Origin: Coemansia sp. RSA 922
Lineage: Eukaryota > Kickxellomycota > Kickxellomycetes > Kickxellales > Kickxellaceae
Length of the DNA stretch: 16,094 nucleotides
Direction: 5' to 3'
NCBI GenBank assembly: GCA_027577415.1
Contig: JANBQS010000519.1
Span: 1 to 16,094, forward strand
Shown: one piece after another, positions 8,747 to 16,094 of the stretch
Layout: each line of letters opens with the position of its first letter
Numbering within the stretch: the first letter of the stretch is position 1
Position numbers and translations under genes: made by a program
Notes under the pieces: generated by a model
Databases searched by the model: none
Told to the model about the DNA's origin: nothing
What the model saw: only the letters and a program-made list of their open reading frames with translations

Positions 8747-10451
8747 TTAGCAGTTTTGTGGCCCACGGAACAACAAGCGGCGCAGACGTGGGCGATATGG
8801 CTTGAATTCCTTAGAGGCTATAGCCTTTTTCATCAGCTCCATAAACTCCACGCGGTTGGAAGGTTTTATAGCGGCATAGTCGAAATTGGGACACGCCAAC
8901 GCCAGCAGCAGTACACATTTGACGGCAAGCGGAAGGTCTGTGATTATGTGTAGCTTGAGATACCAGCATCTGAATCGCTCGCCCATTGGAGCGTACTTTG
9001 AACGCACGTATTCAGGGAGCTTAGATTTGGCGACACCAGAGGGCAGTGGTCCAAATCCCATGGGATACGCGTAAAGATCTGTCAGAAGTGGCAGCGACTT
9101 GACCAGAGCAATGACATCCCAGAACGTCAGGGGTACATTTGGCAGCGACAGAACCTGGATATACGGGTTGTCGTTGAGTAGCGGGAGCGCGGGTACTAGT
9201 CCAGAATTACCGAGGAATCCGCCGTAATCGCGCACTGGTCCGGCACTCGCAAAGAACCCGCCAAAATCGCGCACAGGCGCTTTCGGACCGATACTGAGCG
9301 CAAATTGCATGTACTTGACGACGGTAGGAAAAAGTTCCGGTAGAGCGCCGTCCAAGTATACCAAATTGACTTGCTGCAGCCTTGGATGGCTATCCACGGT
9401 GAACACATTGCGCTTGCTAAGCATAGATACCGTCTGGCCGTCCAGTAGTAAGTCCAAGCTCTTGAGCGTAGCTGCGTTACCCCTGAATAGCGCGTCGTCG
9501 TCAAATGGGTACTGAAGCCTAGCGAATAGTTTTTCAAGACTGGGAAACATAACCACGTCACTGGGGACCGATAGCCTCCGTCTGTAGTTACCCAGTGACT
9601 CGATCATCCTCAATTTAAGCAAGCGCGGATACGTTAGAAAGCGGCCGGCGGGATCCTTGACTAGGTCGCAAACGTCGATGGCTTGATATTCGATATCAAT
9701 GGATTGCAAAGTCGACGCGTTCTGCTGCGTTAGCCGAGCAAACTGGTCCCAATTGCGGGTACCCTTTGCTAAAGAAAATTTCACGTGGGTCAGATTGTTA
9801 AACTTCTCCAGAGTCAGTTCCACTGGCACCGTAGCTTCTCCGACGGTAGCATAGTCCATGCGACCAGCGATCGAGTAGAGCTGAGATATCAAGCTGCCGA
9901 AATGCGTAGTGATTCCTGGCGGGCGATCGAAATACTTGGGTCTCACTCTGATCTCGCTGACCATGGGCGCCATCTGCTTGATCATATCAATGAAAACGTC
10001 GATTTTGATGTTGGCACTCACGGAGTTGGTCTCTATGTTTGGGTCTGGATTACCTGACACAAAGAGGAACGTGAGAGTATGCGTCAGTGGGACAAGACGG
10101 TCGCCAATGAGTACTATCATCAGCCTTTCCAACGCCTTGCCAGAGTAAATAGACCACTCGTCTAGCTCAATATCGACACTCTTGGCCATCTTGTTCATGA
10201 CCGATCCGATAAAAATAGGAGTCTTTCGTGGGCCGACGATTGGCGAGCTGGTCATATCCATCCTAATATGGCTGTAGTAGCGCGAGGAGGCGACAACCCA
10301 AAAGTTGCGGCAGACCCACTGTAGCGGCCACAACAGCTTCTTGTACGCCTGAGTTTTCCTCAACGCCGTCAAAGACCAGACGACTACTACCCACGACGTA
10401 GTCGACAATCAGCTTAACTATATGGAGCGGGAGCTTTTGGAGTGGAAACAT
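8747..10451 (-). CDS. F-box-like leucine-rich protein, array member 4, broken by one apparent extra base
   Basis: Two overlapping frames together make one family member. Frame A starts at the ATG at 10451 and gives 'MFPLQKLPLHIVKLIVDYVV...RLVFDGVEE', the expected F-box N-terminus. Frame B carries everything from 'QAYKKLLWPLQWVCRNFWVV' to the stop at 8747, including 'IYSGKALE', the block 'YPFDDDALFRGN' (about 314-325 after correction), 'LVKSLPLLTDL' and 'LLLALACPNF'. The switch falls at or just after an A4 run (plus 10354-10357). Dropping one base there gives 567 residues, in line with the other members' 559-563. Without it, frame B has no ATG before its F-box part. A 46-nt intron (10349-10394, GTGGGT..CTCAG) would also restore the frame, but it has a poor donor and no CTAAC/CTGAC branch, and it removes residues shared with members 1 and 2. 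So this is a recent pseudogene, a strain mutation or an assembly error. Its closest relative is member 3. Confidence 0.75.
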
Positions 10452-11030
10452 AGTTAATAAAAAAATTGGAGCTGAAGAAAAGAAAACTAATAGTTGAAGA
10501 GGACAAAAAAATGAAAGAAAAGTAAGAGGAGCACAACCTGTCGACACCAAACTTTGTATCCTAGTGATTGGCAACATTGATGACACTAAAGCATTTGATG
10601 TATCTTGCAGCCCCGCAAGCATGTTCTAAATCACCAAGCAACCAGATACAATTAGATAATAAAATCTGAGCTTAACAGAGCAGAGATACGAGTGTTGTAC
10701 TCACAAATCTCAGTTCACCAAGAAGAGCTCGCTCAGACGCTTGGTGCACGACATGTAGAGGGATGGATTGAACTTTTGGGCGAAACTGATGGGTACATTG
10801 CGATACGTGTCAGACTGAGGTGGAGCGGAATCGCGTATCACGCCGAAGAGTCAGTGAAAGATAAGCTCGGGTTTGTTTTGATGGCGGTGCAGACTCAATT
10901 ATCGTTGTGTGAGTCGGACTCAGAGAATGTCGCGGATGCAATTGTATTTTTTATGGGCAGTAGAACTTGGTGATTGGTTTGGTTTGTCAAGTTGGAATGT
11001 TTCGCTCATAGTGCCTTTTAGTTGCTTAAT
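10452..11030. other. Intergenic region between array members 4 and 5
   Basis: 579 bases. The part up to about 10530 is the pyrimidine-rich leader of member 4. From 10656 to 10973 the plus strand has an open frame without ATG (reported separately). The part next to 11031 should hold the 3' end of member 5; I see no clear polyadenylation hexamer. Confidence 0.35.
10656..10973 (+). pseudogene. Possible coding remnant without start codon
   Basis: The plus strand is open for about 105 codons (stop TGA 10971-10973) with no ATG near its beginning. The stretch is less AT-rich than its surroundings. The text around 'VEGWIELLGETDGYIAIRVRLRW' has the alternating strand pattern and Trp placement loosely reminiscent of the end of a C2 domain, but that is only an impression. 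No family resemblance to the array was seen. It could be a chance open frame. Confidence 0.2.
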
Positions 11031-12710
11031 TCAAGAGTTGTCCACATTGTACTGCCCGATCCATTCTATCTCTTTCAGTCTTTCTGTATGATCCTTGTAT
11101 ATCGACGACTTGCTTATGGAATCATAGGCAGGCTCAAAGAATAGCATGTTTCCTCTCCATCTTGCCATTGACAGGTTTGGGCACAAAATACCTAGCATTA
11201 GTCCAAAGTGAATCGATATGCCCAGGTCTGAACATGGTGCGAAATCAATCATGGCTAATTTGGAGCTGGACAACCGGTGTGTTTTGTTGACTGGCGCCAA
11301 GGTCTGTCCATATTCAAGTGTCGCCTGCTCTTCTTCCGATCTCTCTGTGGGCGCGTTTATTGTCAATTGTATAAGGCTGGGCATACAAGTTAGAATGTTA
11401 ATGACATCCAGTATAGAAAGATCCAGGCCTGTAATTTCAAGACGAGCCAAATGGCTAGCCATAGCCGAGTTGCACATTTTGCCTATCAAGTTGACCTTGT
11501 CTACGCTGTGGGCAAGATCTACTTCCAACCGTTGTAAATTTGGTCCACTGTTTACCGCAAATTCTAATAATTTACGTTCGGCATCAGGATCTGGCAGCTG
11601 GCCAACATATGATACAATAAGAGCCACACTCTTTAGTTTTGGGAAGTGTTTAATTGTATTACCATCACCGTGAGGTATAAACTGGTGGTAATTAAGTAAC
11701 ATTATGATATAGATATGCTCCAGCGTTTTATAGTTTCCTCTGAACAATATGTCATTGCCAATGCAGTTTACAGAATTTAACTTCATAGTTGTCAGCACTG
11801 GGAATGGCTCTCCATCAAGATGTAGCGAATTTTCTTCATGTCTTAAACCATCGTAAACCAGTGACAAATTTCTAAGATTTGGATACTTAATTGGGACTCC
11901 ACCTTCTGTAAGAACCAAATCTCGAAAAAACGATGCTGTTTTAAACATGACATCAAGACTGTTCAGTGTCTTGGAGTTCATACATATCAGTTGTGCAAAC
12001 AGTTCAGAGTCATCACATTCGTTGTGCTGAATGCTTGTTAATGTAGTCAACGCAGGAAGGCAATCTATTATGTAGTTGTTTTTGCATACAATATAGCCAA
12101 CGTTGCTTCTGTTCATTAGTAATGAGACTACCAGTTGATTGAATCCAGTTACCGTCAAGTGCCTCTCATTGTCACATTTACCAGTACCTGTCAAGTAGCA
12201 GGTACTTGCATTAGGGAACATCTGATTGATTCTACTCACAAACATTATGATATTGGAATGACACACCGATTCATATGGCAAGGTGGTAATGCCTTCAATC
12301 GATATCACCATCCCGATACAGTTGACATTAGTAAATATTGCATTGTGAAATATTGGTGTATGCAGTTCATCCGATGCTGTCCCATCCACTATGTCAAGAT
12401 AGTCCACCAGTAAATCGACATATTGTGTGTATATCTCGGCCTTATTTTCAATGGCAAACTCCAGCGTATTCATCGTCTTATTAAGACTCTGGAATGAAAA
12501 GGTGTGTTTTCCAGGTTTACATATAACACTTGTGCTCAGAAGTGGTAAGCATACTATTCTCCACAATGGGGAAATGGCAGAGCACTTTGTTATAAATGCG
12601 ATATTGGAGATAGGAGTATTTGTATCGCCAATACGGATCAAGGATGTATTTTGTCTTCCACGTGCAATCTTCCTAATTATATGGTCAGGTAGCTCATCAA
12701 GGTTAGGCAT
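11031..12710 (-). CDS. F-box-like leucine-rich protein, array member 5 (divergent)
   Basis: The frame is intact and encodes 559 residues from the ATG at 12710. The N-terminus 'LDELPDHIIRKIARG' followed by 'KCSAISPLWRIVCLPLL' keeps the F-box-like layout. The family block is degenerate at its start ('NCIGNDILFRGN', about 315-326, where others have YPF-x-DD) but 'LFRGN' and 'KTLEHIYI' are intact. Leu-rich strands include 'YPNLRNLSLVYD' and 'LARLEITGLDLS', and 'GLMLGILCPNLS' is the C-terminal helix. It is the most divergent member and sampled stretches are the most AT-rich. 'ERLKEIEWIGQY' replaces the basic tail of members 3 and 4. It is the first gene of the array in its own transcription direction. 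Function is inferred as for the others and its ligand is unknown. Confidence 0.82.
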   Translation of the reverse strand: MPNLDELPDHIIRKIARGRQNTSLIRIGDTNTPISNIAFITKCSAISPLWRIVCLPLLSTSVICKPGKHTFSFQSLNKTMNTLEFAIENKAEIYTQYVDLLVDYLDIVDGTASDELHTPIFHNAIFTNVNCIGMVISIEGITTLPYESVCHSNIIMFVSRINQMFPNASTCYLTGTGKCDNERHLTVTGFNQLVVSLLMNRSNVGYIVCKNNYIIDCLPALTTLTSIQHNECDDSELFAQLICMNSKTLNSLDVMFKTASFFRDLVLTEGGVPIKYPNLRNLSLVYDGLRHEENSLHLDGEPFPVLTTMKLNSVNCIGNDILFRGNYKTLEHIYIIMLLNYHQFIPHGDGNTIKHFPKLKSVALIVSYVGQLPDPDAERKLLEFAVNSGPNLQRLEVDLAHSVDKVNLIGKMCNSAMASHLARLEITGLDLSILDVINILTCMPSLIQLTINAPTERSEEEQATLEYGQTLAPVNKTHRLSSSKLAMIDFAPCSDLGISIHFGLMLGILCPNLSMARWRGNMLFFEPAYDSISKSSIYKDHTERLKEIEWIGQYNVDNS

Positions 12711-12934
12711 GGTGATGGCTAGAGAAGATCAGTAATTGTCGAGAGAAAGAGTAACAGATATAGCCAAAACACACTAGTAAAAATACAAAAAGGCAAAAGC
12801 TAGAGAGAAGAAAAGAAAACCACAGCAGACATGGGTACAAGTCTGAGAAAGCGGTGTTTGTTCTTTTTTCTCAAAGTGATAAAATCAAAGAGCTTTTCCC
12901 GCTATAGCTACTAAGCACAAAGCTTTAAAAGGTG

Positions 12935-12956
12935 ACCAAAGTGCTGCTCACTTGGT
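12935..12956. repeat. Short hairpin-forming dyad
   Basis: ACCAAAGTG and CACTTGGT pair over eight bases with one bulged A and a five-base loop (CTGCT). It lies about 225 bases upstream of the start of array member 5. It may be a binding site or chance. Confidence 0.35.
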
Positions 12957-13026
12957 GAAAGACACAAAGAGGGCCTACGTATCGCTTTCAAAGGGCTGTG
13001 TATACAACTAGTACAGCTTGAAACAT

Positions 13027-13053
13027 GTATAGATTGCACTGTACTATCTATAC
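13027..13053. repeat. Perfect 8-bp inverted repeat
   Basis: GTATAGAT (13027-13034) and ATCTATAC (13046-13053) are exact reverse complements separated by 11 bases. No role is evident. Confidence 0.4.
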
Positions 13054-13480
13054 TTCACAATCAGTGTACTTTTTACTCGGCAAGTACATGTGCAAAACTT
13101 GTTTCGTAAATGCGACTCACCAAATAAAGCTATTTGTAGCCTCGAAGGTCTCACAACGACCCGAAGCTATTGTCAGTGTTGAGGGCGGGGGATACAATGG
13201 CAAAGGCTGCTCCAAAGCATTTCGAACGTGCCCTTGTAGCACAATGTTGGCCTTGCAGTCATGACATGAGCTGGCAGTCATCGCCGTGCTTTACAAAACA
13301 GCCGATTCAGTCACCACACAAAAAGCTTGCCTCCTGACAACTGCCATTTTTTTCCTCTTCTTACCCACTCCTTGCTTTTCTTCTTCTTTTTCTTCGATTT
13401 ATCGTAATAGGCATTTGAGTAGCGTATTATTTTTTAAAAGACACACATCCTAGGCTAACCCGAAACTTGGCTCTGCGCAG

Positions 13481-13938
13481 TTCTTTACTTGGACAATGGA
13501 AATACAACCATTGAGCATCGAGGCCATATCGAGTTGGATAATCCTACCTATATATCAGCTATTCAGTGTGTGCGTAAGGGATATCACCCGTTGCTAAATG
13601 GGCGTTCTGTATTTCTTGCTACAAACGAAATGTTCTTCTCAGAGTTAGATTTACAGAGCTGTGACATGACGGGAGTCATCGGTCATTCCACGTTTTTTCT
13701 AATTGCCAAGGAAGACGATTGGAACACATACACTCTTAACACGGGGTTGACAAGAGGTCAGCTCTACCAATTTATCAAGTCCATAGAAGCAGTGGAGAGT
13801 GCAAAGCCAGGACATATACTCTATTTGCTTCAAGCGCCATATGTCACTGTTAAGGAGTTGGGTACGATAGGTGGACAACTCTTCTTGCCAGAAATGTACG
13901 AAGAGCTGAAGGACCACATTAGGAAGTTCGAGTATTAG
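13481..13938 (+). CDS. Unrecognised protein, 3' exon(s); 5' end unresolved
   Basis: A protein-like frame of about 150 codons runs from a likely splice acceptor (CTAAC 13455-13459, CAG ending 13480) to the TAG at 13936-13938. In this frame the first ATG is only at 13630, so the read-through form needs an upstream coding exon that I cannot find. An alternative model uses the ATG at 13496 in another frame, a GTAAGG donor at 13574 and a TTTACAG acceptor ending at 13656. It gives a complete protein of about 119 residues with the same C-terminal part, but lacks a good branch site. The shared C-terminal part contains 'STFFLIAKEDDWNTYTL' and ends 'EELKDHIRKFEY'. No signal peptide, membrane segment or known catalytic motif was seen. 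I do not recognise the family. It may also be a 5'-truncated remnant. Confidence 0.4.
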
Positions 13939-14277
13939 TTGGCAAAGTTGAATCGAGATGCTCGTTTAGGAAAACATTATTACGGACATTTCTACTTTGT
14001 TTACGCCTTTAGCAAATACACATCCTCCCAATAACATCTGTAGAGCGATCGGCTCGTATGTGTTCCGGCAAATCGAGCCTCCTAGCCGTGCATGCACGTG
14101 ATAGAGATAAGCTTGATGAGAGATTAGTGCCCCTCCTCCGGGCCATGGGAAACTCACATGCAAATACAGGTCCAGCCAAAGGACGCTTCCTTTCTCGTCT
14201 CTGCGAATTTGATTTTCTCACGCTCGCTATTCTTTTTATTATCTTTTTTTTTTTTCAATTCAATTGACGTGTAGAAT
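13939..14277 (+). promoter_or_regulatory. Upstream region of the ETF-QO gene
   Basis: These 339 bases separate the 13481 gene from the ETF-QO start. They contain a palindromic E-box CACGTG (14095-14100), a GATA-type AGATAA (14105-14110) just after it, and a C/T-rich leader ending in twelve T (14244-14255) about 22 bases before the ATG. Factors binding E-boxes and GATA sites are common in fungi, but single sites prove nothing. No gene is seen here. Confidence 0.35.
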
Positions 14278-16094
14278 ATGTATCGCCGTAGTACAACAGC
14301 TGCTCTTACTAGAGCCAGAGTTTTTGTGCGCCCACTAGCTGCACGGGTTGCTGTTGTCGCGGCCAGAGGCAATCCCTGTGCAGCGACTGGCAACCTTGGT
14401 GCGCTTCGTACGGTGCCTCAGGTTTGTCACTTTTCTAGTTCATGCATTGCGAGATACGCCGAGGAAGCGGATCCACTGACCGAGCCACGCGAGACGATGG
14501 AGTACGACGTGGTCATTGTTGGTGGCGGACCAGCGGGTCTAGCAGCAGCTATCCGGCTAAAGCAGCTTGCAGCCAAGGAGGACAAGGACATCAATGTAAT
14601 TGTCGTTGAAAAAGGAGGTGAAATCGGCGCACACACGCTTTCGGGCGCCTGTATCGAGACAGGACCACTAGAGGAACTATTTCCAGACTGGAAGGAGCTG
14701 GGAGCTCCGCTGAACCAGCCGGCGCTCGAAGACCATATGAAGTACTTGACAGCAAAGCACGCTCTGCCACTGCCGCATCCGCCGCAGATGAGCAATGCGG
14801 GAAACTATATTGTGAGCTTGAGCAACGTTGTCAAGTGGCTCGGCGAAAAGGCCGAGGAGCTGGGTGTCGATATATTCCCTGGCACGGCTGCGTCCGAGAT
14901 TATTTATGGCGAAGACGGTACCAGCGTCTGTGGCATTGTAACGAACGACGCGGGCGTTGACAAGGACTTTAAGCCAAAGTCGACCTTTACGCCTGGTATT
15001 GAGCTGCGTGGAAAGCTGACGCTGTTTGCCGAGGGCTGCCATGGCTCGCTTACCAAGGGTCTGATTCGCAAGCTCAAGCTGCGCGAGGACGGCCAGTTCC
15101 AAACGTACGGTCTTGGAATCAAGGAGGTGTGGGAAGTCGAGCCGGCCAAGCACAGCCCGGGAAAGATCACTCACACGATGGGATACCCGCTCAACTACAA
15201 GACATATGGCGGCGGGTTTATCTACCACATGGAGGACAACAAGGTTTCCCTGGGCTTGGTCGTTGGCCTGGACTACGAGAACCCTTATTTGTCGCCGTAC
15301 CAAGAGTTCCAGCGCTTCAAGGCCCATCCGTTTGTATCGGAGCTGCTAAAGGGCGGCCGAGTGCTTTCGTATGGTGGGCGCGCGCTAGTGGAGGGCGGAT
15401 TGCAGTCACTGCCCAAGCTGTACTTCCCGGGCGGTGCTCTAATCGGCGACACAGCTGGGCTGATGAACGTGCCTAAAATCAAGGGCACGCACAACGCCAT
15501 GAAGAGCGGCATTTTGGCGGCCGACAGCGCCTACAAGGCGATCGTCGCCGAGGGCCAGGGCGAAGAAGGCGCGCCAGCTATTGCGCTGACCGATTACGAG
15601 ACTGCGTTCAGGAATAGCAGCATCTACAAGGAACTATACGAGGTGCGTAACGTGCGGCCGTCGTTCCATACCAGCTTGGGTATCTGGGGCGGTATCGTGT
15701 GGAGCGGCCTGGATACCTTGTTCTTGAAGGGCCGGGTGCCGTTTACGTTCCAGCACAAGGACCCTGACCATGCGATGCTCAAGCCGGCGTCCATGTTTAA
15801 GCCCATCGAGTACCCCAAGCCGGACAACGAAATCACTTTTGATATACTCACCAGCGTGTCGCGCACTGGTACGGGGCACACCGAGAACCAGCCCGTGCAC
15901 TTGCGTCTGAAAGACAAGTCGGTGCAGGTCAATAACAATCTGCCTGTGTATGCTGGTCCCGAGCAGAGGTTCTGTCCGGCGGGCGTGTACGAGTACGTTG
16001 ACGACGAGGCTAACCCGGGCAAGAAGCGGTTCCAGATCAACTCGCAAAACTGCATTCACTGCAAGACTTGCGATATTAAGGATCCGGCCCAGAA
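14278..16094 (+). CDS. ETFDH: Electron transfer flavoprotein-ubiquinone oxidoreductase (ETF-QO), 3' end cut by window
   Basis: This is a mitochondrial inner-membrane enzyme passing electrons from ETF (fed by fatty-acid and amino-acid dehydrogenases) to ubiquinone. 605 codons are visible without a stop and without introns. The first ~35 residues are Arg-rich with no acidic residue, a typical mitochondrial presequence. The FAD dinucleotide motif 'VIVGGGPAGL' is at about 79-88, 'EGCHGSLTKGLI' follows further on, then 'GGGFIYH' (311-317) and 'GDTAGLMNVPKIKGTH' (from 390), all hallmarks of the family. The four 4Fe-4S ligands are present: Cys566 in 'FCPAGVYEY' and Cys592, Cys595, Cys598 in 'NCIHCKTCDIKDP'. 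Only about the last 15-40 residues should be missing, given the usual length of about 610-650. Codon use is GC-rich compared with the array. The ATG at 14278 follows a T-rich leader and gives the targeting peptide, so it is a good start. Yeast calls the homologue CIR2. Confidence 0.95.
   Translation, partial: MYRRSTTAALTRARVFVRPLAARVAVVAARGNPCAATGNLGALRTVPQVCHFSSSCIARYAEEADPLTEPRETMEYDVVIVGGGPAGLAAAIRLKQLAAKEDKDINVIVVEKGGEIGAHTLSGACIETGPLEELFPDWKELGAPLNQPALEDHMKYLTAKHALPLPHPPQMSNAGNYIVSLSNVVKWLGEKAEELGVDIFPGTAASEIIYGEDGTSVCGIVTNDAGVDKDFKPKSTFTPGIELRGKLTLFAEGCHGSLTKGLIRKLKLREDGQFQTYGLGIKEVWEVEPAKHSPGKITHTMGYPLNYKTYGGGFIYHMEDNKVSLGLVVGLDYENPYLSPYQEFQRFKAHPFVSELLKGGRVLSYGGRALVEGGLQSLPKLYFPGGALIGDTAGLMNVPKIKGTHNAMKSGILAADSAYKAIVAEGQGEEGAPAIALTDYETAFRNSSIYKELYEVRNVRPSFHTSLGIWGGIVWSGLDTLFLKGRVPFTFQHKDPDHAMLKPASMFKPIEYPKPDNEITFDILTSVSRTGTGHTENQPVHLRLKDKSVQVNNNLPVYAGPEQRFCPAGVYEYVDDEANPGKKRFQINSQNCIHCKTCDIKDPAQ

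Larger units (their letters stand above)
2108..12710 (-). repeat. Tandem array of five F-box-like/LRR-like paralogs
   Basis: Five genes of one family lie head to tail on the minus strand and occupy about 10.6 kb with no other convincing gene between them. Each has about 560 codons, an F-box-like N-terminus, the block D-x-LFRGN-x-x-TL at about residue 315-334, a 'YP-x-L' strand about 25-45 residues earlier, and a 'LLALVCP' type C-terminal helix followed by a basic tail. Gaps between coding regions are 818, 374, 374 and 579 bases. Protein similarity is clear but DNA similarity is low, so these are old duplicates. The exception is the first two genes, which are closest to each other. Confidence 0.85.
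12711..13480. other. Intergenic region between the array and the 13481 gene
   Basis: About 770 bases. 12711-12840 is purine-rich on the plus strand and is the presumed leader and promoter of member 5. The middle holds two short dyads (12935-12956 and 13027-13053). 13347-13398 is a C/T-rich stretch on the plus strand, like the leaders of other genes in the window, and may mark the 5' end of the 13481-13938 transcript. A CTAAC (13455-13459) followed by CAG (13478-13480) looks like an intron 3' end. No open frame here is convincing. Confidence 0.4.

Noticed and set aside
4615..8747. Members 2 and 3 have identical coding lengths (1692) and identical following gaps (374), a 2066-base period
   Set aside because: The DNA of the two units is clearly diverged in both coding and spacer parts, so I take the exact match as coincidence.
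5222..9515. Plus-strand frames across the array sharing text such as 'LPLNS..S.NGY'
   Set aside because: They are the antisense reading of the conserved LFRGN block, so their resemblance follows from the real genes on the other strand.
10349..10394. A 46-nt intron restoring the frame of array member 4
   Set aside because: The donor GTGGGT is poor, no CTAAC/CTGAC branch is present, and splicing would remove residues matched in members 1 and 2. It is not excluded, only less likely than an indel.
13025..13264. A 79-codon plus-strand frame upstream of the 13481 gene
   Set aside because: Composition is irregular, it contains the inverted repeat, and it has no splice signals linking it to the next exon in phase.
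14427..16059. Several long minus-strand frames under the ETF-QO gene
   Set aside because: They are antisense shadows of a GC-rich conserved coding sequence that carries all ETF-QO motifs on the plus strand.

Overview
The window looks like fungal nuclear DNA. A short GT..AG intron with a CTAAC branch site is visible in the first gene, and the protein-coding genes are compact. A large lineage-specific protein family is arranged in tandem. From memory, families of this kind (about 560 residues, F-box-like N-terminus, leucine-rich body, an 'LFRGN' block) are characteristic of Kickxellomycotina such as Coemansia. That placement is an inference and was not checked against a database.

Left flank (1-1934): the 3' part of a CCDC137-like gene (+) faces an RPP40-like RNase P/MRP subunit gene (-). 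They are tail to tail, with 20 bases between their stop codons. Both families are linked to the nucleolus or RNA processing.

Centre (2108-12710): five paralogous genes lie head to tail on the minus strand (2108-3796, 4615-6306, 6681-8372, 8747-10451, 11031-12710). Four have intact frames of 559-563 codons. The fourth in position (8747-10451) needs one base removed near its N-terminus, which would give 567 residues. All start with an F-box-like segment and carry a nearly invariant D-x-LFRGN-x-x-TL block around residues 315-334, at almost the same place in each protein. They fall into subgroups (first two; third and fourth; the last more distant) and differ in base composition. The likely role is as substrate receptors of SCF-type ubiquitin ligases, but that rests on domain resemblance only.

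Right flank (12711-16094): about 770 bases without a clear gene are followed by the 3' exon(s) of an unrecognised plus-strand gene (13481-13938). Next comes a mitochondrial ETF:ubiquinone oxidoreductase gene (14278 to beyond the window end), which has its FAD motif and all four Fe-S cysteines. The conserved housekeeping genes at both ends suggest an ordinary chromosomal locus into which the paralog family has expanded.

The items most worth a second look are the tandem F-box-like array, the single-base frame break in its fourth member, and the unexplained start of the 13481-13938 gene.
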